Source of the DNA: Agarophyton chilense
Lineage: Eukaryota; Rhodophyta; Florideophyceae; Gracilariales; Gracilariaceae
DNA: 64,000 bases
Assembly: GCA_030374765.1 (NCBI GenBank)
Contig: JARGXX010000013.1
Location: 1,364,001 to 1,428,000 of the forward strand
Direction: 5' to 3'
Shown here: in pieces, positions 20,414 through 30,820 of the stretch
Numbering within the stretch: position 1 is the first letter of the stretch
Layout of the letters: each line of letters begins with the position of its first letter
Made by a program: the position numbers and the translations under genes
Notes under the pieces: generated by a model
Seen by the model: only the letters and a program-made list of their open reading frames with translations
The model's database searches: none
Told to the model about the DNA's origin: nothing

Positions 20414-21553
20414 ATGCCCTTCTCCCCAGCCGTTGCTATTCTTGCTTGCCTTCTGGTTCTAGTCAACGGGAAACCAGTTGTAAAGGATTGCAAGCCTGGA
20501 TACTATTTCATCAACAAGACAATATGTGCGAAATGTCCTGCAGGCACCTATCAAGTGGAGCCAGGTCAAAAGGGCTGTATACCGTGTCCGGCGGGAACTA
20601 TAAGTGACAGCGGTGAGTCTATATCTTGCACAACGTGTCCTTTGTCTACTAAGCCCGATGCATCTCGCACGAAGTGTGTTTGTCCAGAAGGATTCCAACA
20701 AAACGATGGGGGGGACTGTTCAATATGCAAACCTGGAACATTCTACGTCAAGTTTGGGGATTTTGCTACTTGTCAGCCATGCCAAAGGGATACATATCAA
20801 CCATTACCGGGCAAGTCACAATGTATTGATTGCCCAAAAGACGCCTACTCGGGCGACGGTGCCCCGCAATGCACAGCATGTTCCCCCGGGCAGGTGCTCC
20901 TCGGTGGCGCAAAATGCGGGAAGTGTCCGGCTGGATCCACATACCTACTCGGTCCACGCGAATGCTCCCCCTGCAACCCCGGTTTTTTCAAAGCAAGCAT
21001 TGGCCAAGGGCCATGTATTAGATGCCCGCCGCGAGGGTTTTCTGGAAAAGGAGCATCGAGTTGTAAGATATGCCCCAAAGGAACAGCACTCAAGGCAAAC
21101 GGAAAGTGCAGTGATTGTCCAGCTGGGTCTTTTTACAACCCAGATTCCAAGACGTGCAGCGCATGCGAACTAGGTACATTTATCCGGGAGAGGAACGCAA
21201 TGACATCTTGCTTCGCATGCGCAGGCGACAGTTTTTCGTTCCAAGGGGCAACGGAATGCATCACCTGCCCCAAGAATACAGCCTTGATGAAGGACGGCAC
21301 GTGCAAAGCCTGTACAGAGGGTGAGTTTTATAACACCACCGATTTGAAGTGTGAGAAATGTCCCATCAATGCTGTTAGCGATGGTGGCACTATGAGCTTT
21401 TGTTTCCCGTGTGCGGGGGGAAGCTTTGCAAAACCAGGGTCCTCGATATGTTCTGAATGTCCCTCTAACAAAGTTCTGTTCGCTGGTACGATGCAATGCG
21501 AGACTTGTCCGACGGACACTTCGTACGATCAAAATAAGGGTACTTGCTCCTGA
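20414..21553 (+). CDS. Secreted cysteine-rich repeat protein (GCC2/GCC3, TNFR-like)
   Basis: 379 residues, single exon. A signal peptide (PFSPAVAILACLLVLVNG, residues 2-19) is followed directly by about seven tandem modules of roughly 45-50 residues, each with CxxC pairs (CPAGTY, CPPRGFSGKG, CPKGTALKANGKC, ECPSNKVL). This is the pattern of ephrin-receptor-like GCC2/GCC3 repeats. No membrane segment follows, so the protein is probably secreted or in the cell wall. A TATA box lies at 20307. Function is unknown. Such repeats usually bind protein or carbohydrate, but no ligand can be named. The ORF is complete and ends in a final Cys-Ser. Confidence 0.85.
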   Translation: MPFSPAVAILACLLVLVNGKPVVKDCKPGYYFINKTICAKCPAGTYQVEPGQKGCIPCPAGTISDSGESISCTTCPLSTKPDASRTKCVCPEGFQQNDGGDCSICKPGTFYVKFGDFATCQPCQRDTYQPLPGKSQCIDCPKDAYSGDGAPQCTACSPGQVLLGGAKCGKCPAGSTYLLGPRECSPCNPGFFKASIGQGPCIRCPPRGFSGKGASSCKICPKGTALKANGKCSDCPAGSFYNPDSKTCSACELGTFIRERNAMTSCFACAGDSFSFQGATECITCPKNTALMKDGTCKACTEGEFYNTTDLKCEKCPINAVSDGGTMSFCFPCAGGSFAKPGSSICSECPSNKVLFAGTMQCETCPTDTSYDQNKGTCS

Positions 21554-21809
21554 GTATATATCATATTACGGGAACCCTCTCAATGTTTCATGAAAAGTAT
21601 TCTGTAGCTCGGTGGATGTTGCGCTATTTTTTCGGGACTGTTTAAGCTACGCCATGAAGACATATGGGTTAAACATACCTTCGCTCTCATGAAAAAATTG
21701 CGTCGGACGCATTGGACGCTAAACCACGTAGCCTCGAGCCAGCTATACCTGCATCGCATTATCCGGTAGATGACCAGAGCTTAACTTGACATAAACACAA
21801 CCAGTCATC
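21554..21809. other. Intergenic
   Basis: 3' flank of the cysteine-rich gene. No motif recognised. Confidence 0.4.
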
Positions 21810-22460
21810 ATTAACGTGCATTACGATTGTTAGGAATCCCAAGCAAAGCGGAGTGACAAAAATAATATCCGTGTGCCCGTCATTGTAACAAACGCTGAGC
21901 GTAACGCCAGGCACTATCGGAGCCTCCTTAACATCGACAAAGTTGCCCTCGTTGTTAAGTAATTTTCAAAATGTATACCGTGCGCCCAAATGAGATCCCA
22001 CCGGACATAAAGATCGAAGTCGCCGTTGTTGTTCTCAGGTCCTGCGCAATTGCTACAACACCAAGGCGCTCATCCGAAACACATCCGCAGGTTATATATC
22101 AGCAAATCTGAAAGGAGCGATAACACTGTACGTCGTAGGTTCGTAATAGTGGAAGACAACTTCCATAAAGCGTTCAGTGCCAATGTCAACCGGTGATCCC
22201 TATCTAATTTTCATACTCAAAGCAAGGGCGCGAGCGCGACGTTTGGAAGCCACTGAGGTTTTTGTGCGCATAACAAGAAGGGCCGATGCGGTTGGGTTTG
22301 GCGTACATGAAGATGAGATCCGAAGAGGCGTGGTTGACTGTTGCGTCAGATATTAAAGACATCTATCGAAACACGGTCCCATTGTTGTAGTAAACTTCAG
22401 CAAAGGAATGGCTAGGGTGACAGAGAAGAAGGGTCAAGCCAGCCATCTCGATGAAGACCG
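21810..22460 (-). pseudogene. Relic of a third FG-GAP protein gene
   Basis: On the minus strand, out-of-frame pieces appear in the same order as in the intact genes at 24927 and 26652: LLLCHPSHSFAEVYYNNGT (as LLFCHHDSFDAEVFFNEG), a stretch like DLIFMYAKP (as DVLFMNAPP), GSPVDIGTERFMEVVFHYY (as GSPIDVDNDRIMEVVTHYY), NNNGDFDLYVR, and ENYLNNEGNFVDVKEA to NDGHTDIIFVT. Several frameshifts and stops and the missing C-terminal ASPIC/UnbV region show it is dead. It indicates a local family that expanded by duplication. Confidence 0.75.
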
Positions 22461-23451
22461 GTCAGACGGCCCACCACACTCTTCACGAGGATTTCGCGTT
22501 ATTAAATGAGCTGTTGTCGTCAAGTCATGACACAGGAATCATAGCAAGCCCCCCCCGTTCAGGGCGGTTACCAACGCAAGCACGCACTGCAGGTAGGCTG
22601 CCAAGGCGCAAAGTTGTTCAAAAGGCAGAGCGTGGCACTAACACTCAAGAGGGCGAGAGGGCAGGATGATTGTTCTTGGCTGGTCGTTTGTGGTGCTCGC
22701 CAGAAGTGCCCTTTTCATTCCAAACTTACCAACCTCTGGTGCCCCATGGTACCGTCGGCGTCTATTTCTTGGAGGCAAGAGCCGTTTCGTGGGGAGCAGG
22801 ATCTCTTATCCACTGATAAACAGAAATGAAGTGGCTTGTTCACGCTTTCCCTAGGTTTGGTTTGAAGCCAACTTTCGGGACACTACTATGCGGCAAGCTC
22901 CTTGCCAGGCGAGATGGCGTGGGCCATTTTTTTATTGTAAAGATGATAACCCTCTAAAAGGGAAAGTTAACCCCCTCGGTCGGAGGAAATTCAGATGACT
23001 CTTAGCAAGTTCTAGAGACCGCTGAGCGTGAGGAACTTTAGTCTTTGTGACGACATGCAGAAGCAGTCGAGATGGTGGATTGTTGGTGGCTCAGTTGTAG
23101 GTCCGACAGCATATTGTGCTGGCTGTATTGGTGTCCTGGGTTGCCAGTTTTCAGCACTCGCGCGGGGTCACGAGTTAGATTTCCACCTCCCTTAGGCCAA
23201 AATTACTGTTTGGATGGGAGTGGACGAGACGCCAATAATACGTAGAGGAGTGATATTATTGAAATCAGCACAACGACTAGATAAACAACTTCGTAAAACC
23301 TGGGGGAACAAAAATGCTTGCTTGTAGAACAAAGGCGCCGTTTAATGCATTATGAGAGGCTAGAGTGTGCTTAAAGTTGATGGTAGCAGCAGCTGTGAAC
23401 GCAACTCATGAAAAGTCCTAGGCCCTTGCGGATGATTCATAATATACCACA
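22461..23451. other. Intergenic, no gene recognised
   Basis: Short plus-strand frames (22451-22669, 22614-22854) have no motif. Nothing else is supported. Confidence 0.4.
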
Positions 23452-23922
23452 CTAGCGAATGCGGCACGGACGGCAACAACTTCCAAATGCAACACCAAAC
23501 GGGAAATATCTTCCATTTCTGAAGACGCCCGGCGGTCGTCGGGTACAGCGAGGGAACCGAGCTAATCGTCCGCTATTGACAACCTCTTCCGGTAAAAAAG
23601 GTTCTTCGGGAGGCGGGACGGCATCAGGTGGGATAGTCTGCACTGGAGAATCGCTAGGGTTAATGGCAAACATTAACGAAGATTCCGGCAGCGAAATTGA
23701 GTCAAGCACGATGTAGAAGTCATTGACAGAAATTGACTTCAGAACCCTGACGGTTGCGTTGGGGATGGGCTCAAATAAGGGACATGAGAGTTGCCAGCCG
23801 TCGTCAGTGGCGCAACCATCCTCACTGTTGCAAAAGATGGCGGTGATAGGGAGGTGTGCTGCAGCGCGGTGAACGAAAAGAAATAACGGAAGCAGCGTGG
23901 CGAAGGTGGTGGTAAAACGCAT
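23452..23922 (-). CDS. Small secreted cysteine-containing protein
   Basis: The ATG at 23922 is preferred over one 20 codons upstream because it starts a clean signal peptide (RFTTTFATLLPLFLFVHRAAA) and lies about 70 bp from a TATA box. The mature part of about 135 residues has cysteines in FCNSEDGCATDD, a Pro/Glu-rich linker (PPDAVPPPEEPFLPEE) and a basic C-terminus with RCTRRPPG and CCRPCRIR. No family recognised. Probably an extracellular or wall protein. It sits inside the island of secreted-protein genes. Confidence 0.7.
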   Translation of the reverse strand: MRFTTTFATLLPLFLFVHRAAAHLPITAIFCNSEDGCATDDGWQLSCPLFEPIPNATVRVLKSISVNDFYIVLDSISLPESSLMFAINPSDSPVQTIPPDAVPPPEEPFLPEEVVNSGRLARFPRCTRRPPGVFRNGRYFPFGVAFGSCCRPCRIR

Positions 23923-23990
23923 TTTTGACACTGCGATTGCGGTCCTGACCAGCTTATGGCATCTCGAGCTCCACAAGGACACAGTAGGGT

Positions 23991-23997
23991 TTTTATA
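23991..23997 (-). promoter_or_regulatory. TATA box of the small secreted protein gene
   Basis: The minus strand reads TATAAAA here, about 70 bp upstream of the chosen ATG. Confidence 0.65.
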
Positions 23998-24926
23998 CCG
24001 TTTGATGAGTGTCTATTAGATGACGACTCTCGTCGACAGCAAGGATACGCTATGGTCCTCAAATCACCAATCAACGAAACTAGCGATTTTCCCGAGGGAG
24101 CCTGCTGCGAAGGGTAGTTTCTTTGTTGTGGCCCAGCAGCAAGGCGAACCACGTCCTTGCTGAGTAGGACACACATTACAGCGACTCCCGGTTCCACGCG
24201 AAGAGCTGTGCTCTGTGTCACATTATGCCACTCAACGGTGCGTTCGCCATCATCATCAGCGAATCGGGGAGTCGTTTCCTCTAGTGTCTATAGGACCATT
24301 GGCCTCATATAAGGCCACAACTACAACATTAGAGAGTATGCGCAAACGTAAAAACGTTTCGTAGACATTCGGTTTTTGCCTCATAAGTTAGAAACGAAAT
24401 TTTCGAACGAAAAAAACTTCGTATTTACCCAACGTAGGTTGTGACAGTACTTCTGAGTATTATCTACATCAGACGCTGTCTTTGCCCAGTCATGCCGTTA
24501 TTAACAAGCGTGGACTCAACTTGATTCTACACATTAAAAGCAGAAGACAAATAATCCTACATTATGCTTACCCTCCAACAGCGAAGTACAGTACTCAAAA
24601 GCAATCCTGTATGAGGCGTACCGTACCAGTGTCGCGTGTGGCGCGTGCGTGCCACGCGTCGCCCCCTCAGAGAGCGCCACCAGTTTAATGCCATCATTCA
24701 CCCACTCTCCGATAACGGTTCTCGTTTGTCTGCTCACCGTCGCCATGTCATTGCGCGTGGAGTGCGTCACCGTGTGCGCTTCACAAATGTCTCCAACTGG
24801 CTCCGCCGCTCCTGGGCCATCTCATTAAACCGCTGTTAAGAGTCGTGCTCTTCATACCAGGCTGCACACTATCAGTGAAATTCATCATCGTACCACATTG
24901 TCTAGTGTGGAGCTCCTTGGATTAGC
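23998..24926. other. Intergenic between divergent genes
   Basis: Separates the small secreted gene (minus) from the FG-GAP gene (plus). No supported ORF or clear TATA for the right-hand gene. Confidence 0.4.
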
Positions 24927-26501
24927 ATGCGTCCGTTCCCACTAGCTTTGCGCGCTATTTCTGGGCTCATTGCCTTTTGTGGGCTTTCTTTTTCGCAGCG
25001 TATCAACTTTGATATTACAGTGCCGGTGGTACAGACTGTGGCTATCCCCACTGTGCCGTTCTTCCAAGACGTGACTGACCGCTCGGGAATCGACGCACGC
25101 CTCCGTTGGAAGAAGTACGGCAGTCCGGCTGTAGCTGACCTCGATCGGGATGGCTACCCTGACTTGTTGTTATGTCATCACGACTCTACTCGTGCCGAGT
25201 TGTATTTCAACAATCGTGATGGAACTTTTTCAAAGTCATCTTGGAAGCTTTGGTATGACAATCACGGCTTCTCTATTACTCCGATCACTGCTCGCGAACG
25301 CGGCCTGTACTTTACGCTTTCAGTTGGCGGAAACTACGGAAAGACATTCAATCACCCTCGCATGTTTGCCGTTGACCCTTACACACGAGCTGTAGAGGAT
25401 GTCTCTAAGAAAGCCGGTGTTCAGTACAGGGGCGGCCGTGGGCGCTCGGCTGTTTTTATGGATCTATCAATGGGTAAGCACACGTTCTGGCCGGATGTCA
25501 TCTTTTTGAACGCGAGAAATCCTTCCGGTAGTACTCAGTTTGCGTACGAGAACATCGGCGAAAAGAAATTCATGTTGCGCACTTTGAAAGGTGGTCTTGC
25601 CAATGATATAAACTGGTATGCAACGGTAACAGATCTCGAAAACGACGGTGTCATGGAAGTTATTACGTACTGGGATTTGAGGATGTGGCGCTTGGTGGCA
25701 CCGTTTAAATTTGAGGAAATCACCGGAGAAGTTTTCCCTGGTGGAATGAAACGAAAGGGTGTTGTTTCAGTCGCTGAAATTGACTTTGACAACGATGGTG
25801 ATTTTGATCTTTATGTTGCTCGCACGAAGTCAGGTGATCTTTCATGGCAGTCTGGCTCCGTCTTTGAGGATTATCTGCTGGAGAATCGAAATGGAGTCTA
25901 CTACGATGTATCAGATCTTGCCAATATTCCTCGTAAAACAACTCCAAGAGGGGTTACAGTGGGCGATTTTAACAACGATGGGTGGATGGATCTGTATGTA
26001 ACTCAATACAGGGAAGCAGACAATGTCCTGCTCAACAACGGAGATGGTACCTTCACCAGCGTTAGCGGACTGACATTCCGACCATCCAACGTTCGTGGTG
26101 ACCACGCGGTGGCGGTGGACTACGATTTGGATGGCAGAGTAGATGTGATATCCGGACAAGGCGACCAGATCAGAGAAAGTTTAGGAGGCTCCTTCCGTAT
26201 TTTTCAAAACTTGCTGCCCAGAAATACAGGAAACTATCTTCTCGTGCGTGTGGGGAATGCTTGGGATCGATCATGTACACCTTTGCATGCAGTAGTCGCA
26301 GTTGAGGCAGGATCATTTTTCTTGAAACGGCGCGTTGGTACAGCAGGCAGCGCAGTTTCGCAGTCTTATCTAGAGACTGTGCATTTTGGATTGGGGTCAG
26401 TTGCACGGATAGACGTGATATATGTGAAGTACACGAATGGTTATGTGGACGTCAGGCGCAATCTGAAGGCAAATCAACTTGTATTCATGGGCGTGGTGTG
26501 A
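24927..26501 (+). CDS. Secreted FG-GAP/VCBS repeat protein with ASPIC/UnbV domain, paralog 1
   Basis: 524 residues, single exon. An N-terminal signal peptide ends near LSFSQR. Calcium-binding FG-GAP/VCBS motifs follow: AVADLDRDGYPDLLLCHHD (about 74-92), VAEIDFDNDGDFDLYVAR, GVTVGDFNNDGWMDLYVTQ with LLNNGDGTF, and VAVDYDLDGRVDVISGQGD. These build a beta-propeller. The C-terminal ~95 residues (LLVRVGN, then RRVGTAGSAVSQSYLETVHFGLG) are an ASPIC/UnbV domain, as in CRTAC1-like proteins. It is likely an extracellular adhesion or matrix protein; no ligand can be named. It is convergent with its paralog, 150 bp away. Confidence 0.88.
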   Translation: MRPFPLALRAISGLIAFCGLSFSQRINFDITVPVVQTVAIPTVPFFQDVTDRSGIDARLRWKKYGSPAVADLDRDGYPDLLLCHHDSTRAELYFNNRDGTFSKSSWKLWYDNHGFSITPITARERGLYFTLSVGGNYGKTFNHPRMFAVDPYTRAVEDVSKKAGVQYRGGRGRSAVFMDLSMGKHTFWPDVIFLNARNPSGSTQFAYENIGEKKFMLRTLKGGLANDINWYATVTDLENDGVMEVITYWDLRMWRLVAPFKFEEITGEVFPGGMKRKGVVSVAEIDFDNDGDFDLYVARTKSGDLSWQSGSVFEDYLLENRNGVYYDVSDLANIPRKTTPRGVTVGDFNNDGWMDLYVTQYREADNVLLNNGDGTFTSVSGLTFRPSNVRGDHAVAVDYDLDGRVDVISGQGDQIRESLGGSFRIFQNLLPRNTGNYLLVRVGNAWDRSCTPLHAVVAVEAGSFFLKRRVGTAGSAVSQSYLETVHFGLGSVARIDVIYVKYTNGYVDVRRNLKANQLVFMGVV

Positions 26502-26651
26502 GATATTGTTTTTTTTTTGTAACCATGGAGTTGTATTAAACATATATGCAAGCACCCTGAGCAGTTGCAATGCAAATCTTATGATGCGATCTTTCGGGTT
26601 GCGTCAATGGGTCGATGGCATCTCATGCCGGGATGTAGCTAATTGAGAATT

Positions 26652-28154
26652 CTACAGCACAATCCCCATGACCACCGTGCTACTTGCTGCAACGCCAGTC
26701 TTTGTTATTGTGTATCCATTTGTGTAGGTGACAGACACCGAATCAGCCGACGAGAAGCCACCAAGTCCGAAGTGAAGGGTCTCGATATATGACCTGGAAA
26801 TGGCTGCACCTGGTGAACCCACTCTCTGGATCATTCTTCGATCACCACCCCCGGCTACAACAGTAACTACAGCGTGTAATGCAGTTGCCGCACCGTCAGG
26901 CGCGTTTCCTACTCGGACTTTGATGAAACGACGGTCGCTGTTGAGTGGTGTGACGTTTCGGAAAAGTACGTAATTTCCAGGTAAACCCTCTGTGTGATAG
27001 TCACCCTGACTTGATATGAGGTCCATGCGGCCATCATCATCATAATCAAACGCAACAGCATTGTCACCTCTGACATTTGAAGGGCGTGATATGAGACCAT
27101 CCACCCTCCTGAACGTTCCGTCTCCATTGTTTAGCAGCATGATATCTGGCTGAATGTATTGAGTAACAAACAAGTCCATCCAGCCATCGTTATTGAAATC
27201 ACCCGCAGTCACGCCTCGTGCCAGCGTTTCACGCGGTATACCGGCTTTGGCGGTGACATCTACGAAACGACCCCCCACATTCTCCAATAAGTAATCGTAA
27301 AATATATCACCATACACCCACTTAAGATCGCTGGACTTGGTTCTGGCGACATACAAGTCGAAATCGCCGTCATTGTCATAGTCGATTTCAGCAATGGCCA
27401 CTGTCCCCATGCGACCGATACCCGGTGGAAAGATTTCATTGGTGACGTCGCGAAACTTCCATGAACCGACAACTCTGTAGGCGGTGAGCATGTAATAATG
27501 CGTTACAACTTCCATGATGCGGTCATTATCCACGTCGATGGGAGATCCGTACGAGTTTCGGTCGTTCTGAAACCCTTCCGGAACTCGGAGTTTGTACTGT
27601 CCGAAGTAGTTTTCATAACCAAAATGCGATGGAGCGTTGCCTGTTGGTGGGGCGTTCATGAACAACACGTCCGGAAAGCCAGTATGAGTGAAGGAGAGGT
27701 CCATGAAAATGGCAGTTCTTCCTCTTCCACCTGCCTGCTGAACATTGTACGAAATATTGGAAACGCCTCGCTGTGGGTTAACCTCGTACATTTGTGGAGT
27801 TGAAGGGCTTGTACCAAAGTTTCCACCAGGCGAAATGGTGAACCTCATGTTCTTCGTATGGACTGAGACAGGAACCGGTACAATGCCATGATTGTCTCTC
27901 CTGGAACCCCATGGAGATTTCACGAAACGCCCGTTTCCTTCATTGAAGAATACCTCGGCGTCGAAACTGTCGTGATGGCAGAACAGAAGGTCAGGTAGTC
28001 CATCGCGATCAAGGTCGGCAATAGCCGGACCTGCGTACTTCTTTCTGGGGTTATTTGGTAATCCAGCTTGATGGGAAACATCGACAAATGATGGTGTATT
28101 CTGTGCCAGAGTAATAGGCAACAGGAGCAACATGAAACGAATTGAAGTGCTCAT
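26652..28154 (-). CDS. Secreted FG-GAP/VCBS repeat protein with ASPIC/UnbV domain, paralog 2
   Basis: The ATG at 28154 is preferred to the in-frame one at 28205 because it starts a signal peptide (STSIRFMLLLLPITLAQ). The protein is then 500 residues and aligns end to end with the neighbour at 24927 at about half identity: AIADLDRDGLPDLLFCHHD, AIAEIDYDNDGDFDLYVAR, GVTAGDFNNDGWMDLFVTQY, AVAFDYDDDGRMDLISSQGD, and a C-terminal ASPIC/UnbV block (RVGSPGAAISRSYIETLHFGLG). A TATA box lies about 100 bp upstream. The tail-to-tail pair plus the relic at 21810-22460 points to an inverted local duplication. Confidence 0.88.
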   Translation of the reverse strand: MSTSIRFMLLLLPITLAQNTPSFVDVSHQAGLPNNPRKKYAGPAIADLDRDGLPDLLFCHHDSFDAEVFFNEGNGRFVKSPWGSRRDNHGIVPVPVSVHTKNMRFTISPGGNFGTSPSTPQMYEVNPQRGVSNISYNVQQAGGRGRTAIFMDLSFTHTGFPDVLFMNAPPTGNAPSHFGYENYFGQYKLRVPEGFQNDRNSYGSPIDVDNDRIMEVVTHYYMLTAYRVVGSWKFRDVTNEIFPPGIGRMGTVAIAEIDYDNDGDFDLYVARTKSSDLKWVYGDIFYDYLLENVGGRFVDVTAKAGIPRETLARGVTAGDFNNDGWMDLFVTQYIQPDIMLLNNGDGTFRRVDGLISRPSNVRGDNAVAFDYDDDGRMDLISSQGDYHTEGLPGNYVLFRNVTPLNSDRRFIKVRVGNAPDGAATALHAVVTVVAGGGDRRMIQRVGSPGAAISRSYIETLHFGLGGFSSADSVSVTYTNGYTITKTGVAASSTVVMGIVL

Positions 28155-28253
28155 TGGATAGCAAATATGCAAAGTTCGTATCAGTTGTTGCTTTAGAAAG
28201 AGCAATACGCATTGTGGTGGCTGCCAAGCGCGAATGACAGGGTTTGAGGTGTT

Positions 28254-28262
28254 CTATATAGA
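28254..28262 (-). promoter_or_regulatory. TATA-like box of FG-GAP paralog 2
   Basis: The minus strand reads CTATATAGA about 100 bp upstream of the ATG at 28154, matching the spacing seen for the other genes in this island. Confidence 0.6.
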
Positions 28263-28655
28263 GCGAGGAGTCGGTGAGTGTGGGTGGTGAGAACAATGGA
28301 TATTTCTGTGCTTTTGTGTGTAGTAGCTTAGTTCTGAGAGCCCAGACAAAGTCGCGTGACGATGCCGAGGGCCAAAGCATACAGAATTTAATACTGGATG
28401 CCGGGAATGGAAGTGCCCTGAGTGAGCGTGAAACAAAAGCATGGAGGATATATGCTGTGGGTGGACGGAGATGAGCGGATGGGAGGAGATATAAAACTTG
28501 AGCTGAAATCTCGAGGGCGCTTTGCTTTGCTGCCTCATCGCGAGCAGCTTCTATACTGCGAAAGGTGGATGAAATGCAGGTACCGCTTACCCACCCTTCG
28601 TACAGTAGAATGCGAATGACGTTGTTGATGCCTTCGATGCGCTATCTCTTGTCTA
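28263..28655. other. Intergenic, upstream of paralog 2 and up to Tc1 copy 2
   Basis: No gene recognised; ends at the TA target of the transposon. Confidence 0.4.
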
Positions 28656-28741
28656 CAGTGACCGAAATGAGAATAGAGCACCCCCATGTTTCTCCATTTT
28701 CTCGGTCAGTTTGTAGCTTGATCCAGTCATATTTAGCCATA

Positions 28742-29054
28742 CATTACTGTTTTGTTGTGAGACGTGTGAAAATGATTTAGGGCAAACAGAAGTGCAAAGC
28801 TGCCTTCGCTGGGTAAAGACACCCAATTGAAACACGAACACTCCGCCGAGAGTGCCGAAGAACTGTCAGCTCCGCAGTGAGCACTAGGCTGTAAAAGGCA
28901 GCGATAACGATAAGTAAAAGAGAACCGTAGAGGGCAGAAAAAACCCAGAAGCGCAGGCACTATTGTCCTGATCTTGAATAGCCCTCCTCCACCGAACCAC
29001 AAAATAACCCTCGCACATCATCAGTCACGATACTTTGTCTGATTCCATTACTGT
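28742..29054. mobile_element. 295-bp non-autonomous insert with 9-bp duplication
   Basis: Compared with Tc1 copy 1, the sequence from 28751 to 29045 is extra, and CATTACTGT occurs on both sides (28742-28750 and 29046-29054). Restoring one copy of the 9-mer rejoins the Tc1 end sequence. Terminal inverted repeats are not obvious, so the type of element is unknown. Confidence 0.65.
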
Positions 29055-29259
29055 ATCACAAATAATCGACAACAAAAAGAAACCAAACGAGTAGTTCTTC
29101 CCCAAGTAAATAAGAAATGGTTTCTGAGACCACGAAATTAGAATAGAACAAAAAAATTATGACCGTTTTAATCACACTTTCTATCAAAATCTAAACAAAA
29201 TTACCTTAAGGCATACTTTGAATCCTCTTCTTACATTTCTAGGCCTGTAAGGAGCCTGA

Positions 29260-30090
29260 AATGTGTAGAAATTCGTGTCTGACCTCTGCAGAAAAAGGTG
29301 CCATTGATGCTGTTTTAATAGAAAAAGTTTTCAACAAAATCGCTAACAAAACACAGCGAAGCCAAGCAGTTCTCTTAGCTTATCTAAAAAAAGAAAAAAA
29401 TAACGAAAATGCTGTATAACAAAGAACAATTCTAAGATATCTAAAACGTTTCACCGTCTCATTCTCCGCGACGCAGAAAAAGGTTCTGCATCTCAATTAA
29501 AAACAAATCTCAATATACTTGTAACTATTCGGCGTTTGCAACGGTTATTAAATTATTCTACTATTCTGCAGTATATAAAGATAGAATTTTTTTTTAATTG
29601 ATTTGGAGAGATTTTCATGGAAGGCTAGAGTAAGCACGAACATTTCACGGTTTTTATGGCACAATGGTCTAAGGTTGTATTTTTGGAGAAAAAGTTTAAC
29701 CTGGATGGCCGGTATGGATATCACTATTACTAGCACGATCTTCGAAATGAAAAAAGGTTTTTGCAGAGAAGAAAAGCCCGTGAGGTGCATTTTACAAAGG
29801 CGGATGCATTAATTAAGCAAATTTGATTGGAAATAAAGATTTAAAAAAATATGGCAATACTTTGTTAAACCATTTGCTTTCACTATTTTGTAAAGTCTGA
29901 AGCGGAAGTTGAGTTTTTCAGCAAGATAACGCTGCTATATACTGTTTTAAATATACAAAGGAGTGGTTTGGATATAAAAATATTGGAGTAATGAAGTGGC
30001 CTGTAGGCAGTCCTGAGTTCAAGTTTACCAAGAATTTATGAGGGTTTCTATCTAGTGTCTTTTACGCAAATTCAGGGTAATGTTTTGATG
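29260..30090 (+). pseudogene. Tc1-type transposase, copy 2 (broken)
   Basis: Readable pieces in order: an N-terminal HTH region starting MCRNSCLTSAEKGAIDAVL near 29260, SASQLKTNLNILVT near 29490, EKKFNLDG with YYxHDL (first catalytic Asp region, near 29690), QQDNAAIYCFKYTKEW (second Asp, near 29928), then a decayed C-terminus ending NL-stop. Several frameshifts and stops. It is homologous to the split gene in copy 1. Confidence 0.75.
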
Positions 30091-30456
30091 TAAAATACCT
30101 TAAAAGAGCAATTATTGAAAAATAAGTATAATAGGGTCGAAGTGTGAGATACCATTTTCTGGAAATTATAAAGAGACACCGTTTTAATATGTTAGAAAGA
30201 GGTTAAAAGGACTCCAGCTATTGCAATGTTGGTACAGCGTACCATGAATAGAACAATGTTTCTGTTTCTATTCTCATTTTATTCATTAGAGTAGGTTTTG
30301 CTAATTATTTTGAAAAAACTGGAGCATTACCAAAAAAAACCAGTTTTGATGCATATGTTATTGGGTTTTTACGAAAACTACCCAAAAAAACACTCAACAA
30401 GAAGTCAAATTACATAAAGAATGTGGGGATGTTCTGTTCAAATTTCGGTCACTGTA

Positions 30457-30820
30457 GGTATTGTATGACTACTTTGTATTGAAATACCCTGCGCGGCGAA
30501 AAGACACTCAAGGTGTTCGAAGCTTTGCTCCCTTCTTAGGAGAACCCAGCGTAGATCCTTCCGTATCTCCCAGCTGTGGGCGTAACTCCACGGAAACTTC
30601 AGGATAAACCACGGAAATGGGGATAGAAACGAGTATGTATTGTACGATGACAATTACGATAACCCTTGGAACAGGGAAAGTAAAGGGATAACTAAAGGGG
30701 AAATCCAACGGAGTAGTAGAAATAATACGAAGCCAAGAAACAATCCAATACTGGGGCGGAGAAGAAATCTGTAACACACAGTAAAACATAGGAACAAAAG
30801 AAACAGGAAAACACACAAAT
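30457..30820. other. Short host segment between Tc1 copy 2 and element 3
   Basis: No gene recognised. Confidence 0.4.

Larger units (their letters stand above)
28656..30454 (+). mobile_element. Tc1-type transposon, copy 2, with a 295-bp insert
   Basis: Starts CAGTGACCGAAATGAG and ends with its inverted repeat at 30454, bordered by TA on both sides (28654-28655, 30455-30456). Opposite orientation to copy 1. Without the internal insert and its 9-bp duplication the length is about 1.5 kb, the same as copy 1. The inner copy of GAAATTAGAATAGAAC is at about 29133. The two copies are clearly diverged, so they are separate old insertions of one family. Confidence 0.9.
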
